From: Dokdonella_A soli
Lineage (GTDB): Bacteria; Pseudomonadota; Gammaproteobacteria; Xanthomonadales; Rhodanobacteraceae
DNA length: 64,000 nt
Direction: 5' to 3'
Assembly (NCBI RefSeq): GCF_039523175.1
Contig: NZ_BAAAEU010000007.1
Span: 186,001 to 250,000 of the forward strand
Shown here: in pieces, positions 34,495 to 43,057 of the stretch
Layout: each line of letters begins with the position of its first letter
Position numbering within the stretch: the stretch's first letter is position 1
Made by a program: the position numbers and the translations under genes
Notes under the pieces: model-generated
What the model saw: the letters and a program-made list of their open reading frames with translations, nothing else
Database searches by the model: none
Told to the model about the DNA's origin: nothing

Positions 34495-35728
34495 TTGCGA
34501 CCTCCGCGGGCTTCCTGGGCGCGTCCTTGCCAGCCTGCGGCTTGGCCGCACCGGCAGCCGGGTTCACGGCCGCTCCTGATGCTGGCGCACCTTTCGCGTC
34601 GGCCGCTGGGTTGCAATCCTTGAGATCGGCGTTGATCTGGAAACGGTCCTTGTTGGTACGCGGATCCGGCTGCACCTGACCCTGGAAACCGGGATTGCCA
34701 AGGCACGGCGAGGCGCCGAGCAGCGCGATCAGCTTGGCCGCTTCCTTGGCCTGGCCCTGCACCTGCACCTGCTTGTTCTCGATCTGCAGGCGTTCCAGAT
34801 AGGTGTCCTCCGGCAGGCGTTCGCTGAGATCGTTGATCAGGGCCACGATCAACGGACCCTTGCGCTTGCGATCGGTCAGGAAGTTCGCGCCGGCAATCGA
34901 ATCGGCCAGGGTCTTCTTCAGCGCCGCGACCTGCTTCGCCTCGGTCTGGGACTTGTCCACTTCCGCGCGCATCGACTCGACCGCGGCGGCACGATTGGCC
35001 AGCGACTCATTCATCACGACCACGAGCAGCATCAACGCCAGCGCAGCGAGGCCGAGGTTGAGCGGCAGGCGCATGTCGCGGCGGCGCGCGCGGCGCTCCA
35101 GCGGCAGCAGGTTGGTGCGGCGACGTCCGGCGCCGGGCACGCTGCGCCAGCTGTCGACGCCATCGAGGTCGGCCGCGCCGGCCGGCAGCGCGCCGAGTTC
35201 CTGGTCGAGCTGGCCGCGCGGAATCAGCACCAGCTCGACCTGCGCATTGCGCCCGCTCGCGTCGTGCCGAACCACGCGGCTGTCGAAGTAGACCTGGTCG
35301 GCCTTGAACGGCGTCTGGCGGTCCATCTCGAAGGAGAGCACCTGGCGCAGGTTTTCCTCGGCCGCGGCCGGCAGGCTGAGCGTGCGCGTCAGCACGCGCT
35401 CGGCCGGGATGCAGAACACGGTGCGCACCATCGGATCGTCGATCGCGCTGCGCAGGCGCTGGAACTCGGCACTCTGCGCTTCCGGCGGAAGATCACGGCG
35501 AATCCGCGCGTACTCACTCTCCGTTTCGCCGCGCTCACGCCAGACCACGATCTCGTCGCTGCGCAGGTCGAGCAGCAACGATTCTGAACGCTCGGCCAGC
35601 ACGCCGCGCCAGCGCGCCGGCAGGCACGCGAGCAGCTCGCCGCTCCACCACGTGAAGAAACGCGGCAGCGGCGTCTTGGCAAGGCGCGTCCGCAGACGCG
35701 CGAGTTGTCTGTCTAGGGCTGGGTTCAC
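34481..35728 (-). CDS. gspL: Type II secretion protein GspL (XpsL)
   Basis: A 415-residue bitopic protein that recruits the ATPase GspE to the platform. The start is GTG 35728. The cytoplasmic actin-like part (about 1-215) includes LLLDLRSDEIVVWRERGE and LPAAAEENLRQVLSFEMDRQ, a PilM-like motif. One membrane segment, LNLGLAALALMLLVVVMNES, follows. The periplasmic part holds a coiled coil and a PilN-like fold (IVALINDLSERLPEDTYLER), then an Ala/Lys/Pro-rich tail. It sits six bases after gspK and overlaps gspM. Confidence 0.87.
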   Translation of the reverse strand: MNPALDRQLARLRTRLAKTPLPRFFTWWSGELLACLPARWRGVLAERSESLLLDLRSDEIVVWRERGETESEYARIRRDLPPEAQSAEFQRLRSAIDDPMVRTVFCIPAERVLTRTLSLPAAAEENLRQVLSFEMDRQTPFKADQVYFDSRVVRHDASGRNAQVELVLIPRGQLDQELGALPAGAADLDGVDSWRSVPGAGRRRTNLLPLERRARRRDMRLPLNLGLAALALMLLVVVMNESLANRAAAVESMRAEVDKSQTEAKQVAALKKTLADSIAGANFLTDRKRKGPLIVALINDLSERLPEDTYLERLQIENKQVQVQGQAKEAAKLIALLGASPCLGNPGFQGQVQPDPRTNKDRFQINADLKDCNPAADAKGAPASGAAVNPAAGAAKPQAGKDAPRKPAEVANGDE

Positions 35729-35734
35729 GGCGAA

Positions 35735-36679
35735 TTACGAGGTTTCCCTATCGCGCCAACGCAGGATCACGTACGGTCTCCCGGCCGTATTGATCCCACC
35801 CATGCGGATGGTCGCATCCAAGGTTGTGCTGGCGCCATTGGGCAGCTTCGCACGGGATTTAACACTATACGTGAGGCCTCCGCCGCCCGCTATCAGCGGC
35901 GTACCGTCGGGCAGGGTGAGGCCCGCGCCGGCGATGTCGCCCGGGGCGAGCGCCTGACGCTGCCGGATCAGTTCCCGCGCGATTTCCGGTGTCATTCCCG
36001 GCAGCGCCTCGAGCGCTTCCAGCGGCGCAAACGCCGCGCTGGGCTGGTTGCGCCCGGAATAGATCGTCAGCGCCGGCTCCAGCTGCGCGTACAGTGCGTA
36101 GTCCATGCCGAGCACCTGCTGCAACTCGGATACGGTATTGAATGGCGCATTGGCCGGTCCGTAGGAAAGCCCCGCGGCCTTGTAGTCGGCGGCCTTGGCG
36201 CCATTGGGGCGTTTCGCTTCGCCCGGTTCACGCCAGTCGAGGATCGCATCGGACAACGCCTGCGCCTTGTCCAACTCGATGCCGTGCGCGACGAGCAGGT
36301 TCGTCAGCATGGCGCCGTCGGCCGCGTTGATGTCGATCTTGCCGGAGTCGTCAGTGATGCTGACCTCGAGCTCGGCGTCGCCGTAACCGAACGTATAGGG
36401 ACGGCCGTCCGCCACCCAGCGTTCGAGCGGATCGGCCTTGCGCAGCTCGAACACGGCGAGGTTGAGTCCGGCCTCCGCCGCGTAGCGCGCCTGCGTGGTG
36501 TCGAACAGGTGCCTCGACTGCAGATTCTCGGTGCGCGCAACCAGCGAAAAGCTGCCGAGCAGGATGGCCAGCATCGCGATGACCCAGAGCACAAGCACGA
36601 ACGCGACGCCGCGCGCACGGCGGCGCGCGAACGCGCTCACGCGCTTGTGCCTCGCGCCGGTGGTCCGCGGCGTCCTCAC
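35735..36679 (-). CDS. gspK: Type II secretion minor pseudopilin GspK (XpsK)
   Basis: A 314-residue minor pseudopilin at the pseudopilus tip. GTG 36679 overlaps the gspJ stop (GTGA). The leader ends ARG, then VAFVLVLWVIAMLAILLGSF is the hydrophobic helix. GspK characteristically lacks the Glu5 of other pseudopilins, as here. The large inserted domain (KIDINAADGAMLTNLL ... LSDAILDWREPGEAKRPNGA ... LEALEALPGMTPEIARELI) matches the family, including SAM-like helix-hairpin regions. Confidence 0.9.
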   Translation of the reverse strand: MRTPRTTGARHKRVSAFARRRARGVAFVLVLWVIAMLAILLGSFSLVARTENLQSRHLFDTTQARYAAEAGLNLAVFELRKADPLERWVADGRPYTFGYGDAELEVSITDDSGKIDINAADGAMLTNLLVAHGIELDKAQALSDAILDWREPGEAKRPNGAKAADYKAAGLSYGPANAPFNTVSELQQVLGMDYALYAQLEPALTIYSGRNQPSAAFAPLEALEALPGMTPEIARELIRQRQALAPGDIAGAGLTLPDGTPLIAGGGGLTYSVKSRAKLPNGASTTLDATIRMGGINTAGRPYVILRWRDRETS

Positions 36680-37389
36680 CGCTTGCTCCCGGGATTGATG
36701 TGCGTCCCGAGCTGCATGCCCGGGCCGACTGCCTGCTGGAGCGGTCGGTTCTGCCGCACCGCACCGATATCGAGCAGCAGCGGAATCTCCATCGCCGGAA
36801 ACTCGATGCGCGCCTCCGGACGCATGCGCACAACGATGCGCACCATCACCGGCACGAGGCCGGGATCGTCCCATTTGTCCAGCCAGTCGGTCAGTTCGCC
36901 CTGCTCGTCCAGCGTGCGATATTCGAAGCGGCCGTCCTCGATCTGGTCGAGCAGGATCGAGGGTTCGGTCACGGACTTCTTCGCATCGAGATCAAAGCCG
37001 TTGAGCATCTCGTCGGTGAACAGCAACTGCCGGCCGCCGCGCCGGTTGCCGGCGAACGCGAGTGTCTGCACATACGGTCCGCCCTTCGACAGATAGCCCG
37101 GCATCGGTGCGACGAAGCGCATGAAGTCGCGCTTGCCCTCGAACACGAGATTCGTGTTGGTGCTGGTGTCGCGCCCGAACGCCAGCGGCATGATCCGGCT
37201 GACCTGGTGGCGCACGAATTCCTGCGCGACGCGCAACCGGTTGGTGCGGTCGATCGCCAGCTCGCCCGAATGCATCCCCTGCACCGCGGTGCGGATCGCA
37301 CCATAGGTGCCGGCCAGCAGCAGCGCGAGCAGCAGGATCGCGAGCATGACCTCGAGCAGCGTGAAGCCGCGGGCGACCGGCTTCGTCAT
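36676..37389 (-). CDS. gspJ: Type II secretion minor pseudopilin GspJ (XpsJ)
   Basis: A 237-residue pseudopilin from ATG 37389. The prepilin site is KPVARG|FTLLEVMLAILLLALL with Glu at +5. The globular part includes AIDRTNRLRVAQEFVRHQVS and GRQLLFTDEMLNGFDLDAK. It forms the tip complex with GspI and GspK. Start and stop overlap gspI and gspK by four bases each. Confidence 0.9.
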   Translation of the reverse strand: MTKPVARGFTLLEVMLAILLLALLLAGTYGAIRTAVQGMHSGELAIDRTNRLRVAQEFVRHQVSRIMPLAFGRDTSTNTNLVFEGKRDFMRFVAPMPGYLSKGGPYVQTLAFAGNRRGGRQLLFTDEMLNGFDLDAKKSVTEPSILLDQIEDGRFEYRTLDEQGELTDWLDKWDDPGLVPVMVRIVVRMRPEARIEFPAMEIPLLLDIGAVRQNRPLQQAVGPGMQLGTHINPGSKR

Positions 37390-37949
37390 CGCTTGGCTCC
37401 GCCGGAGCGCGGCGCCGGCAGGTTGATGCCGCGCTGGACCTTGTTCGCATCCGGGTTCGTCACGCGCAGCGTGCTGAAATTCGCGGTGTGCGGGCGGGCG
37501 CCGAAGCGGCCGCCCCAGATCACGGTGAGGTCGATCTGGTAGAGATCGAACGGCGCGACCTGCAGACCCCCGCCGAGTCCGGCGTTGGCGGCCGAGACCT
37601 TCGGATTCTGCGCGCCCGCGCCTTTGGCACCGCTGCCCGCCGCGGGCGTCTGCTGTGGCGGCGGTTCGACGCTGGCCGGATCGACTTGCTGGATGTCGAG
37701 TTCCCAACTGTAGGCGTCGTCGAAGCGGCCGTTGCTGCGACCCGCCTCGATCGGCCGACCGACACCGACGGTATCGAGCTTCGACTCCGCCCACAGCGCC
37801 GCCATCGTGTAGTCCGACGATTGCCGTATGTTGCGCATCGAGGTCGTCAGGATCTGCATCAACACGCCGATCCCGATCGCGAAGACGAGGAACGCCGCAA
37901 CCATCTCGATCAGGCTGAAGCCGCGCGCGGGTGGGCGAAAGGGTTTCAT
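37386..37949 (-). CDS. gspI: Type II secretion minor pseudopilin GspI (XpsI)
   Basis: A 187-residue pseudopilin. The leader MKPFRPPARG is followed by FSLIEMVAAFLVFAIGIGVL, with the cleavage site and Glu5. The usual MRQSxDYTMAALWAE-type helix follows (IRQSSDYTMAALWAESKLD). A Pro/Gly-rich loop (about residues 93-120) is an insertion relative to short GspI proteins. It overlaps gspJ and starts 36 bp after gspH. Confidence 0.88.
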   Translation of the reverse strand: MKPFRPPARGFSLIEMVAAFLVFAIGIGVLMQILTTSMRNIRQSSDYTMAALWAESKLDTVGVGRPIEAGRSNGRFDDAYSWELDIQQVDPASVEPPPQQTPAAGSGAKGAGAQNPKVSAANAGLGGGLQVAPFDLYQIDLTVIWGGRFGARPHTANFSTLRVTNPDANKVQRGINLPAPRSGGAKR

Positions 37950-37985
37950 CGTGTAGGTGGACCGCAGGACTCGCGCCGAGTTCGG

Positions 37986-38546
37986 CTATTCAGGTTTTTC
38001 GTCGAGCGCAATGTCCCCGGTCAGCCAGGCGACATTGATGCGCCACTCGCGCTGGCCCTGCAGCACCGAGATGCGGCCACCGGTCGAACTGCCGTCCGCG
38101 AAGAAGCGGATGCCGCCGGAATTGGCGCCGGTCTGTTCGGTTTCCGCCGTGGTCAGGCGCAGGCTCATGCCCTTGGGCAACTGCACCGCCCCCTTGCCGG
38201 GCGCGGTGTAGGAGTTGTTGTCCAAGTCCAAGGTCAGCACCTCCTGCTCGCCCTTCACGATCGCCTGCCCACGCGTGTAGCGCAGCGCCGCGACAAGGTC
38301 GCGGCTGGCGCCGCGGATGCGCGCGCCCTGCAGGCTCTTCGAGAACGAGAACGTGACCGCAGTGAGCGCGATCGCGAGCAGCACGATCACCGCCATCAGC
38401 TCAATCAGAGTGAAGCCCAGCGCGCGCTTGCGCGCGCGAGGGCGTGATGGGTGATTGGTGATTCGTGATTCGAAAGAGCCGCGACGCGACAGATCGAAGC
38501 ACTCTGCCGAATCACGAATCCCGAATCCCGAATCACCGCCTTTCAT
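37986..38546 (-). CDS. gspH: Type II secretion minor pseudopilin GspH (XpsH) with repeat-derived long leader
   Basis: A 186-residue pseudopilin. The prepilin core ARKRALG|FTLIELMAVIVLLAIAL is standard, with Glu5. The only in-frame start is ATG 38546, overlapping the gspG stop as ATGA; no ATG, GTG or TTG occurs between it and the cleavage site. The leader is therefore 44 residues instead of the usual 6-15, and most of it is the translation of GATTCGG heptamer repeats and flanking inverted sequence. The C-terminal globular part (SRDLVAALRYTRGQAIVKGE, WRINVAWLTGDI) is normal. Processing by the prepilin peptidase could still occur. Confidence 0.85.
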   Translation of the reverse strand: MKGGDSGFGIRDSAECFDLSRRGSFESRITNHPSRPRARKRALGFTLIELMAVIVLLAIALTAVTFSFSKSLQGARIRGASRDLVAALRYTRGQAIVKGEQEVLTLDLDNNSYTAPGKGAVQLPKGMSLRLTTAETEQTGANSGGIRFFADGSSTGGRISVLQGQREWRINVAWLTGDIALDEKPE

Positions 38547-38974
38547 TGCCAATTGCCGTAATCGGCGTTCACGCCATCACCGCCGGCCTGGCCGTCCTTG
38601 CCGAGAAAGATGATGTCGAAATCGCCGTGCTCGCCGGGAGCCTTGTACTGGAAGGTGTGGCCGAACGGATCCTTGAGATCGGACTCCTTCGCATACGGCC
38701 CCTGCCAGTTCGGAGCATTGCCGGGCTTGGTGACCAGGTCCTCGAGACGCGCCGGTGGCGCGCCGTTGTCGAGCGCGTAACCCTCGACCTTGCCGGCCAG
38801 CGCCTGCACCTGCGCCTTGCCGGAACCGTACTTGCCCTTGTCGACGTTCTTGCCGACCTGTTGCACGACGATGCCGGCGACGATGCCGATCAGCACGATC
38901 ACGGCCAGCATTTCGATCAGGCTGAAACCCGCCGTGCGTGACAGGGTGCGGACGTTGCGTTGTGGATTGCTCAT
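38543..38974 (-). CDS. gspG: Type II secretion major pseudopilin GspG (XpsG)
   Basis: A 143-residue major pseudopilin. From ATG 38974 (MSNPQRNVRTLSRTA) the cleavage site is G|FSLIEMLAVIVLIGIVAGIV. The C-terminal domain has the family's LEGYALDNGxxP-like helix (VEGYALDNGAPPARLEDL), NWQGPYAKESDLKDPFG and the calcium-loop region GQAGGDGVNADYGNW. It is separated from gspF by 146 bp of repeats, the only large gap in the operon. Confidence 0.94.
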   Translation of the reverse strand: MSNPQRNVRTLSRTAGFSLIEMLAVIVLIGIVAGIVVQQVGKNVDKGKYGSGKAQVQALAGKVEGYALDNGAPPARLEDLVTKPGNAPNWQGPYAKESDLKDPFGHTFQYKAPGEHGDFDIIFLGKDGQAGGDGVNADYGNWQ

Positions 38975-39050
38975 GGGTTGCCTGATCCTCTTTGCGGTTT
39001 CTGTATCGTCCCGCCGCACTTTGAACGGCGCGTAGCGCGGGACAGGAACT

Positions 39051-39117
39051 GGATCCCGGCCTTCGCCGGGATGACGAACGAGTGGGGCCTTCCTAATTCC
39101 CGATTCCCTGTTCCCGG
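39051..39117. repeat. REP-like unit and heptamer repeat between gspG and gspF
   Basis: GGATCCCGGCCTTCGCCGGGATGACGA (39051 onward) is a variant of the 3145-3174 unit, with hairpin ATCCCGGC and GCCGGGAT. ATTCCCGATTCCCTGTTCCCGG follows at 39095-39117. Both lie in the otherwise gap-free T2SS operon and may act as a processing or attenuation point before the major pseudopilin gene. Confidence 0.7.
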
Positions 39118-39120
39118 CTC

Positions 39121-40338
39121 TCAATGCACCGCGCCGGCGATGTTCATGATCGGCAGCACGATCGCCAGCATGATCATCGCGACGACGATGGTCATCACGA
39201 TCGTGGTCGCCGGCACCAGTGCAGCGAGCAGGCGGTCCAGCGTGTTCTTCACCTCGATGTCGAAGGTGTCGGCCACCTTCATCAGCATCGTGTCCAGCTC
39301 GCCGGATTCCTCGCCGACGCTGATCATCTGCAGCGCGAGTTTCGGGAAGCGCTTCGATTGGGTCAGCGCATAACCAAGGCCGCCGCCGGTCTTCACTTCC
39401 TCGGCGGCAATGCCGACCGCTTCGGCGAGCACCGTATTCGTCATCACGTTGCGCGCGACCGACAGTCCGCTGAGCAGAGGCACGCCGTTCTTGAGCAGCG
39501 TGCCGAGCGTGCGCGCGAGGCGCGCGACCTCGACCTTGCGGATCACGTCGCCGACCACGCGCGTCTTCAGCAGGCGCTCGTCGATCTTCAAACGCGCCGG
39601 TGGATCGGCCATCTGCCGACGAAACCAGCCGATGCCGAACACGATCGCCGCGATGATCAGCCACCAGAAATTCTGCAGGGTCGAGCCGACCGCGAGCACG
39701 ACCTTGGTGATCAGCGGCATCTCGACGTTCATATCCGCGAACATCGGCGCGAACTGCGGCACCACGTAGACCAGCAGCACCATCAGCGACACCATCACCA
39801 TGCCGACTAGGAAGGCCGGATAGATCATCGCGTTGACCACGCTGCTCTTGAGCGCTGCGCTGCGCTCGAGATAGTCGCCGAGGCGCGCCAGCGTATCGTC
39901 CAGCGAGCCGCCGGCCTCGCCGGCGCGCACCATGTTCACGTACAGCTTCGAGAAACTGCCGTGCTCAGCCTCGAGTGCATCGGACAGCGGCGTGCCGCCG
40001 CGCACCTGGTCGCGCACGCGTTCGAGCAGGCGTTTGGCCTTCTCGCCCTCGGGCAGGTCGAGCAGGATCTGCAGCGCTCGATCGAGCGGTTGACCCGCGC
40101 CGAGCAGGGTCGCCAGCTGCTGCGTGAACTGCACGACCTGCGCATCGGTCAACGTCTTGCGCTTGAACAACGCCGCAAACAGGCTCGCCGAATCGCCGCC
40201 GTCGGCCTCGCGCACTTCCAGCGGAATATTGCCGGCGTCCTGCAGCTTGCCGATCACCTCGTCATGACTGGCGACGTCGAACTGGCCTTCAAGCGTTTCG
40301 CCGGCCGGCGTGACCGCCTTGTAATAGAACAGCGTCAT
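39121..40338 (-). CDS. gspF: Type II secretion platform protein GspF (XpsF)
   Basis: A 405-residue polytopic inner-membrane protein. It has two repeated GspF domains: the first with FTQQLATLLGAGQPLDRALQ and MVRAGEAGGSLDDTLARLGD, the second with ARLARTLGTLLKNGVPLLSG and MISVGEESGELDTMLMKVAD. Membrane segments are near residues 170-195, 220-240 and 375-400. It connects the ATPase to pseudopilus assembly. It starts four bases after gspE. Confidence 0.95.
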   Translation of the reverse strand: MTLFYYKAVTPAGETLEGQFDVASHDEVIGKLQDAGNIPLEVREADGGDSASLFAALFKRKTLTDAQVVQFTQQLATLLGAGQPLDRALQILLDLPEGEKAKRLLERVRDQVRGGTPLSDALEAEHGSFSKLYVNMVRAGEAGGSLDDTLARLGDYLERSAALKSSVVNAMIYPAFLVGMVMVSLMVLLVYVVPQFAPMFADMNVEMPLITKVVLAVGSTLQNFWWLIIAAIVFGIGWFRRQMADPPARLKIDERLLKTRVVGDVIRKVEVARLARTLGTLLKNGVPLLSGLSVARNVMTNTVLAEAVGIAAEEVKTGGGLGYALTQSKRFPKLALQMISVGEESGELDTMLMKVADTFDIEVKNTLDRLLAALVPATTIVMTIVVAMIMLAIVLPIMNIAGAVH

Positions 40339-40342
40339 TGGA

Positions 40343-42085
40343 TCAGCTCTCCTGCGTCACGCGCAGGACTTCCTCGATCGTCGTCTGGCCCTGCATCGCC
40401 TTGACCAGACCGTCCTCGTACATCGTGCGCATGCCCTCGCTGCGCGCCTGCTGCTCGATTTCGCCCATGCCGGCGTGCTGCATGATCTGGCGACGGATCG
40501 CATCGGACATGACCAGGAATTCCATGATCGTGGTGCGACCGTAGTAGCCGGTCGGGTTGGTCACGCTCGATCCCGGCTTGTAGAGCTGGATCGGGCGTTC
40601 GTCGCTGAGCGCGTCGAGGTGGAACTCCTTGATGACCTCGGGCAGCGGCTCGTACATCTGCGCGACACTGCGATCGAGCCGGCGCACCAGGCGCTGCGCC
40701 AGGATGCCGTTCACGGTCGATGTCAGCAGGTAATCCTCGACGCCCATATCGAGCATGCGCGTGATACCGCCGGCCGCGTTGTTCGTGTGCAGGGTCGACA
40801 GCACCAGGTGGCCGGTCAGCGCGGACTGGATCGCGATGCGCGCGGTCTCGAGGTCGCGCATTTCGCCGATCATGATGATGTCCGGGTCCTGACGCACGAT
40901 CGAGCGCAGCGCATGGCTGAAGTCGAGGCCGATCTGCGGCTTGGCCTGGATCTGGTTGATGCCTTCGATCTGGTACTCGACCGGGTCCTCGACCGTGATG
41001 ATCTTGACGTCCGCGGTGTTGAGCTTGGCCAGCGCGGTGTACAACGTGGTCGTCTTGCCAGAGCCGGTAGGCCCCGTAACGAGCATGATGCCGTGCGGCA
41101 GCTCCAGCACGTTGATGAACTTCTGCAGGAACTGGTCGGTAAAGCCGAGCGTGTGGAAATCGAACACGATCGCTTCGCGGTCGAGGATACGCATGACCAC
41201 CGACTCGCCGTAGGCGGTCGGCACGGTCGATACGCGAAGATCCAACTCCTTGCCCTGCACGCGGATCATGATGCGGCCGTCCTGCGGCAGGCGGCGCTCG
41301 GCGATGTTCAGCTTGGCCATGATCTTGATGCGCGAGATCACCGCCGCGGTCGACGCCGCCGGCGGCGACTCGACTTCGTGCAGCACGCCGTCGATGCGGT
41401 AGCGCACCTTGAGGCGGTTCTCGAACGGCTCGACGTGGATATCCGAGGCGCGCTGCTCGACCGCGCGCTGGATGATCAGGTTGACCAGGCGAATGACGGG
41501 TGCTTCCGAGGCGAGGTCGCGCAGGTGCTCGATGTCGTCCTCGCTGCGGTTGTTCTCGTCGGTCAGGTTCTCGACGATGGTGCCCATCGCGGAACGGCCG
41601 GAGCCGTAGTAGCGCTCGATCAGGTCGTCGATCTCGCTGCGCAGGCCGATGTTGAGCTTGACCTTGCGTGCGGTCGCGAGCTGCAGCGCCTGCACCGGAA
41701 ACGTGTCGGCCGGATCGGCGACCAGCAGGGTCACCTCGTCGTCGCTCTCGCCGATCGGGCAGACGTGGTGATGCTTCAGGAAGCGCACCGAGGTCTGCAC
41801 GTTCGCCGGCGGCGCCTCCGGAAATTCCTTGGCCGACAGCAACGGCAGTTTCAGCAGTTCCGAAACCGCCTCGGCCATCTCACGCTCGGACACCAGGCCG
41901 AGCCGGGTCAGCAGCGACACCAGGCTGCCCGAAGCGGGATCCTCCTCATGCAGGCGCCGACCGCGCACGAGATCGGTTTCCTTCAAGCGGCCACGCGCGA
42001 CCAGGAAATGGCAGATGCGATCGTCGAGGCTGGCTTCAGCAGCGGCCTCGGTGACAGGATGTTCGATCGGTGCGACGGCAGCCAT
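40343..42085 (-). CDS. gspE: Type II secretion ATPase GspE (XpsE)
   Basis: A 580-residue cytoplasmic hexameric ATPase. N1E-like helices (LDDRICHFLVARGRLKETDL) bind GspL. Then comes the N2 PAS-like domain with RLVNLIIQRAVEQRASDIHV. Walker A is GPTGSGKTTTLY, followed by the Asp box TVEDPVEYQIEGINQ, Walker B VRQDPDIIMIGEMRD and the His box GHLVLSTLHTN. The zinc-binding tetracysteine insertion seen in many GspE proteins is absent: the segment QRLVRRLDRSVAQMYEPLPE has no cysteine. It is first gene of the T2SS operon. Confidence 0.95.
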   Translation of the reverse strand: MAAVAPIEHPVTEAAAEASLDDRICHFLVARGRLKETDLVRGRRLHEEDPASGSLVSLLTRLGLVSEREMAEAVSELLKLPLLSAKEFPEAPPANVQTSVRFLKHHHVCPIGESDDEVTLLVADPADTFPVQALQLATARKVKLNIGLRSEIDDLIERYYGSGRSAMGTIVENLTDENNRSEDDIEHLRDLASEAPVIRLVNLIIQRAVEQRASDIHVEPFENRLKVRYRIDGVLHEVESPPAASTAAVISRIKIMAKLNIAERRLPQDGRIMIRVQGKELDLRVSTVPTAYGESVVMRILDREAIVFDFHTLGFTDQFLQKFINVLELPHGIMLVTGPTGSGKTTTLYTALAKLNTADVKIITVEDPVEYQIEGINQIQAKPQIGLDFSHALRSIVRQDPDIIMIGEMRDLETARIAIQSALTGHLVLSTLHTNNAAGGITRMLDMGVEDYLLTSTVNGILAQRLVRRLDRSVAQMYEPLPEVIKEFHLDALSDERPIQLYKPGSSVTNPTGYYGRTTIMEFLVMSDAIRRQIMQHAGMGEIEQQARSEGMRTMYEDGLVKAMQGQTTIEEVLRVTQES

Positions 42086-42144
42086 GAATCCCCTACGCGC
42101 AAGAAATCAGTCCAACCACGGACCGCATTGTTCCACACCGGATG

Positions 42145-42834
42145 TCAATGCTGATCGTGGTCTCTGCTTTGACCCCCGATTGTGGCCGCGGGTTCCCCGC
42201 CCGAACGGACCAGAAGGTCGATGAAGCCGCGGTTCAGCCCGATCCACAGCGTGACCGGCACCACCGCGGGCAGGATCAGATACCCGAATTGATAGGCCAG
42301 CGCAATCGCGTTCGGGGCGAGACCCGCGCGCGCGATCGCGGCTGCACCGCTGTCGCCGGCATCGAACGCGAGCGCCTTCAGGCTCTCGGCGACGATGCCG
42401 AAGGCCAGCGCGATCCAGATCACCGCCAGCGCGAGCCCGAGCTGCACGATGCGCCGGCCCGTCGACAACGGTGTCGCCATCGCCAATCCACCGAACAGCG
42501 GCAGCGAGTACGCATAGACCATCGGATTGATCGTCGGCTCCAGCACGCCGACACCACCGGGACCCTCCGGCCCGGCCGGCACCGTGACCGTGACCGACGT
42601 CGACAGGCTGACCAGATAGTCAGCGTGACCGATGACATGGCCAGTCGCGTCGAGCAGATCGCCACCGCGCGCGACCGCGGCGAAGAGCCCGCCCCAGACG
42701 CCGAGCAGCACCGATTTGGCGAGCAGTACGGCCGGCAGGATCCACAATGGCGCGAGCACGAACCAGATGACGAAAGCCAGAGGCAGCCACAGCAGCGCCT
42801 TCAATGCGAACTCGCGGATCGGATTCAGCGCCAC
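42145..42834 (-). CDS. Polytopic membrane protein, possibly exosortase-associated
   Basis: A 229-residue protein with GTG start at 42834, just inside a scaffold gap region. It has an N-terminal membrane helix (LKALLWLPLAFVIWFVLAPL) and three more hydrophobic segments near residues 105-125, 130-150 and 175-205. Between them lies a probably periplasmic beta-rich stretch (SLSTSVTVTVPAGPEGPGG). The pattern 'NPMVYAYSLPLFGGLAMATP' followed by 'ESLKALAF' recalls membrane proteins found beside exosortase H, but I am not certain. No exosortase gene is visible; one could only lie beyond the gap or elsewhere. It precedes gspE by 59 bp and may be co-transcribed. Confidence 0.5.
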   Translation of the reverse strand: MALNPIREFALKALLWLPLAFVIWFVLAPLWILPAVLLAKSVLLGVWGGLFAAVARGGDLLDATGHVIGHADYLVSLSTSVTVTVPAGPEGPGGVGVLEPTINPMVYAYSLPLFGGLAMATPLSTGRRIVQLGLALAVIWIALAFGIVAESLKALAFDAGDSGAAAIARAGLAPNAIALAYQFGYLILPAVVPVTLWIGLNRGFIDLLVRSGGEPAATIGGQSRDHDQH

Positions 42835-42856
42835 GCTCGAACCTGCGAGGAACCAT

Positions 42857-43034
42857 GTAGGAGCGGCTNNNNNNNNNNNNNNNNNNNNNNNNNNNNNNNN
42901 NNNNNNNNNNNNNNNNNNNNNNNNNNNNNNNNNNNNNNNNNNNNNNNNNNNNNNNTTGTAGGAGCGGCTTCAGCCGCGATGCTCTTGGTCTGGTGTCGCG
43001 ACGAAAAGAGCATCGCGGCTGAAGCCGCTCCTAC
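42857..43034. repeat. GTAG-type REP cluster containing the assembly gap
   Basis: Starts of three units are visible: GTAGGAGCGGCT (42857-42868) running into N, GTAGGAGCGGCTTCAGCCGC after the gap (from 42958), and the inverse GCGGCTGAAGCCGCTCCTAC ending at 43034. The last two form the same inverted pair as at 17272-17394. The true number of units is hidden by the gap. Confidence 0.85.
42869..42955. other. Assembly gap of 87 N
   Basis: Eighty-seven undetermined bases inside the REP cluster between the membrane-protein gene and purL. It is a typical short-read break at a repeated palindrome, so the real length is uncertain and genes could be missing. Confidence 0.98.
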
Positions 43035-43057
43035 AAGAACGCTTGCATCGTGCTGGT

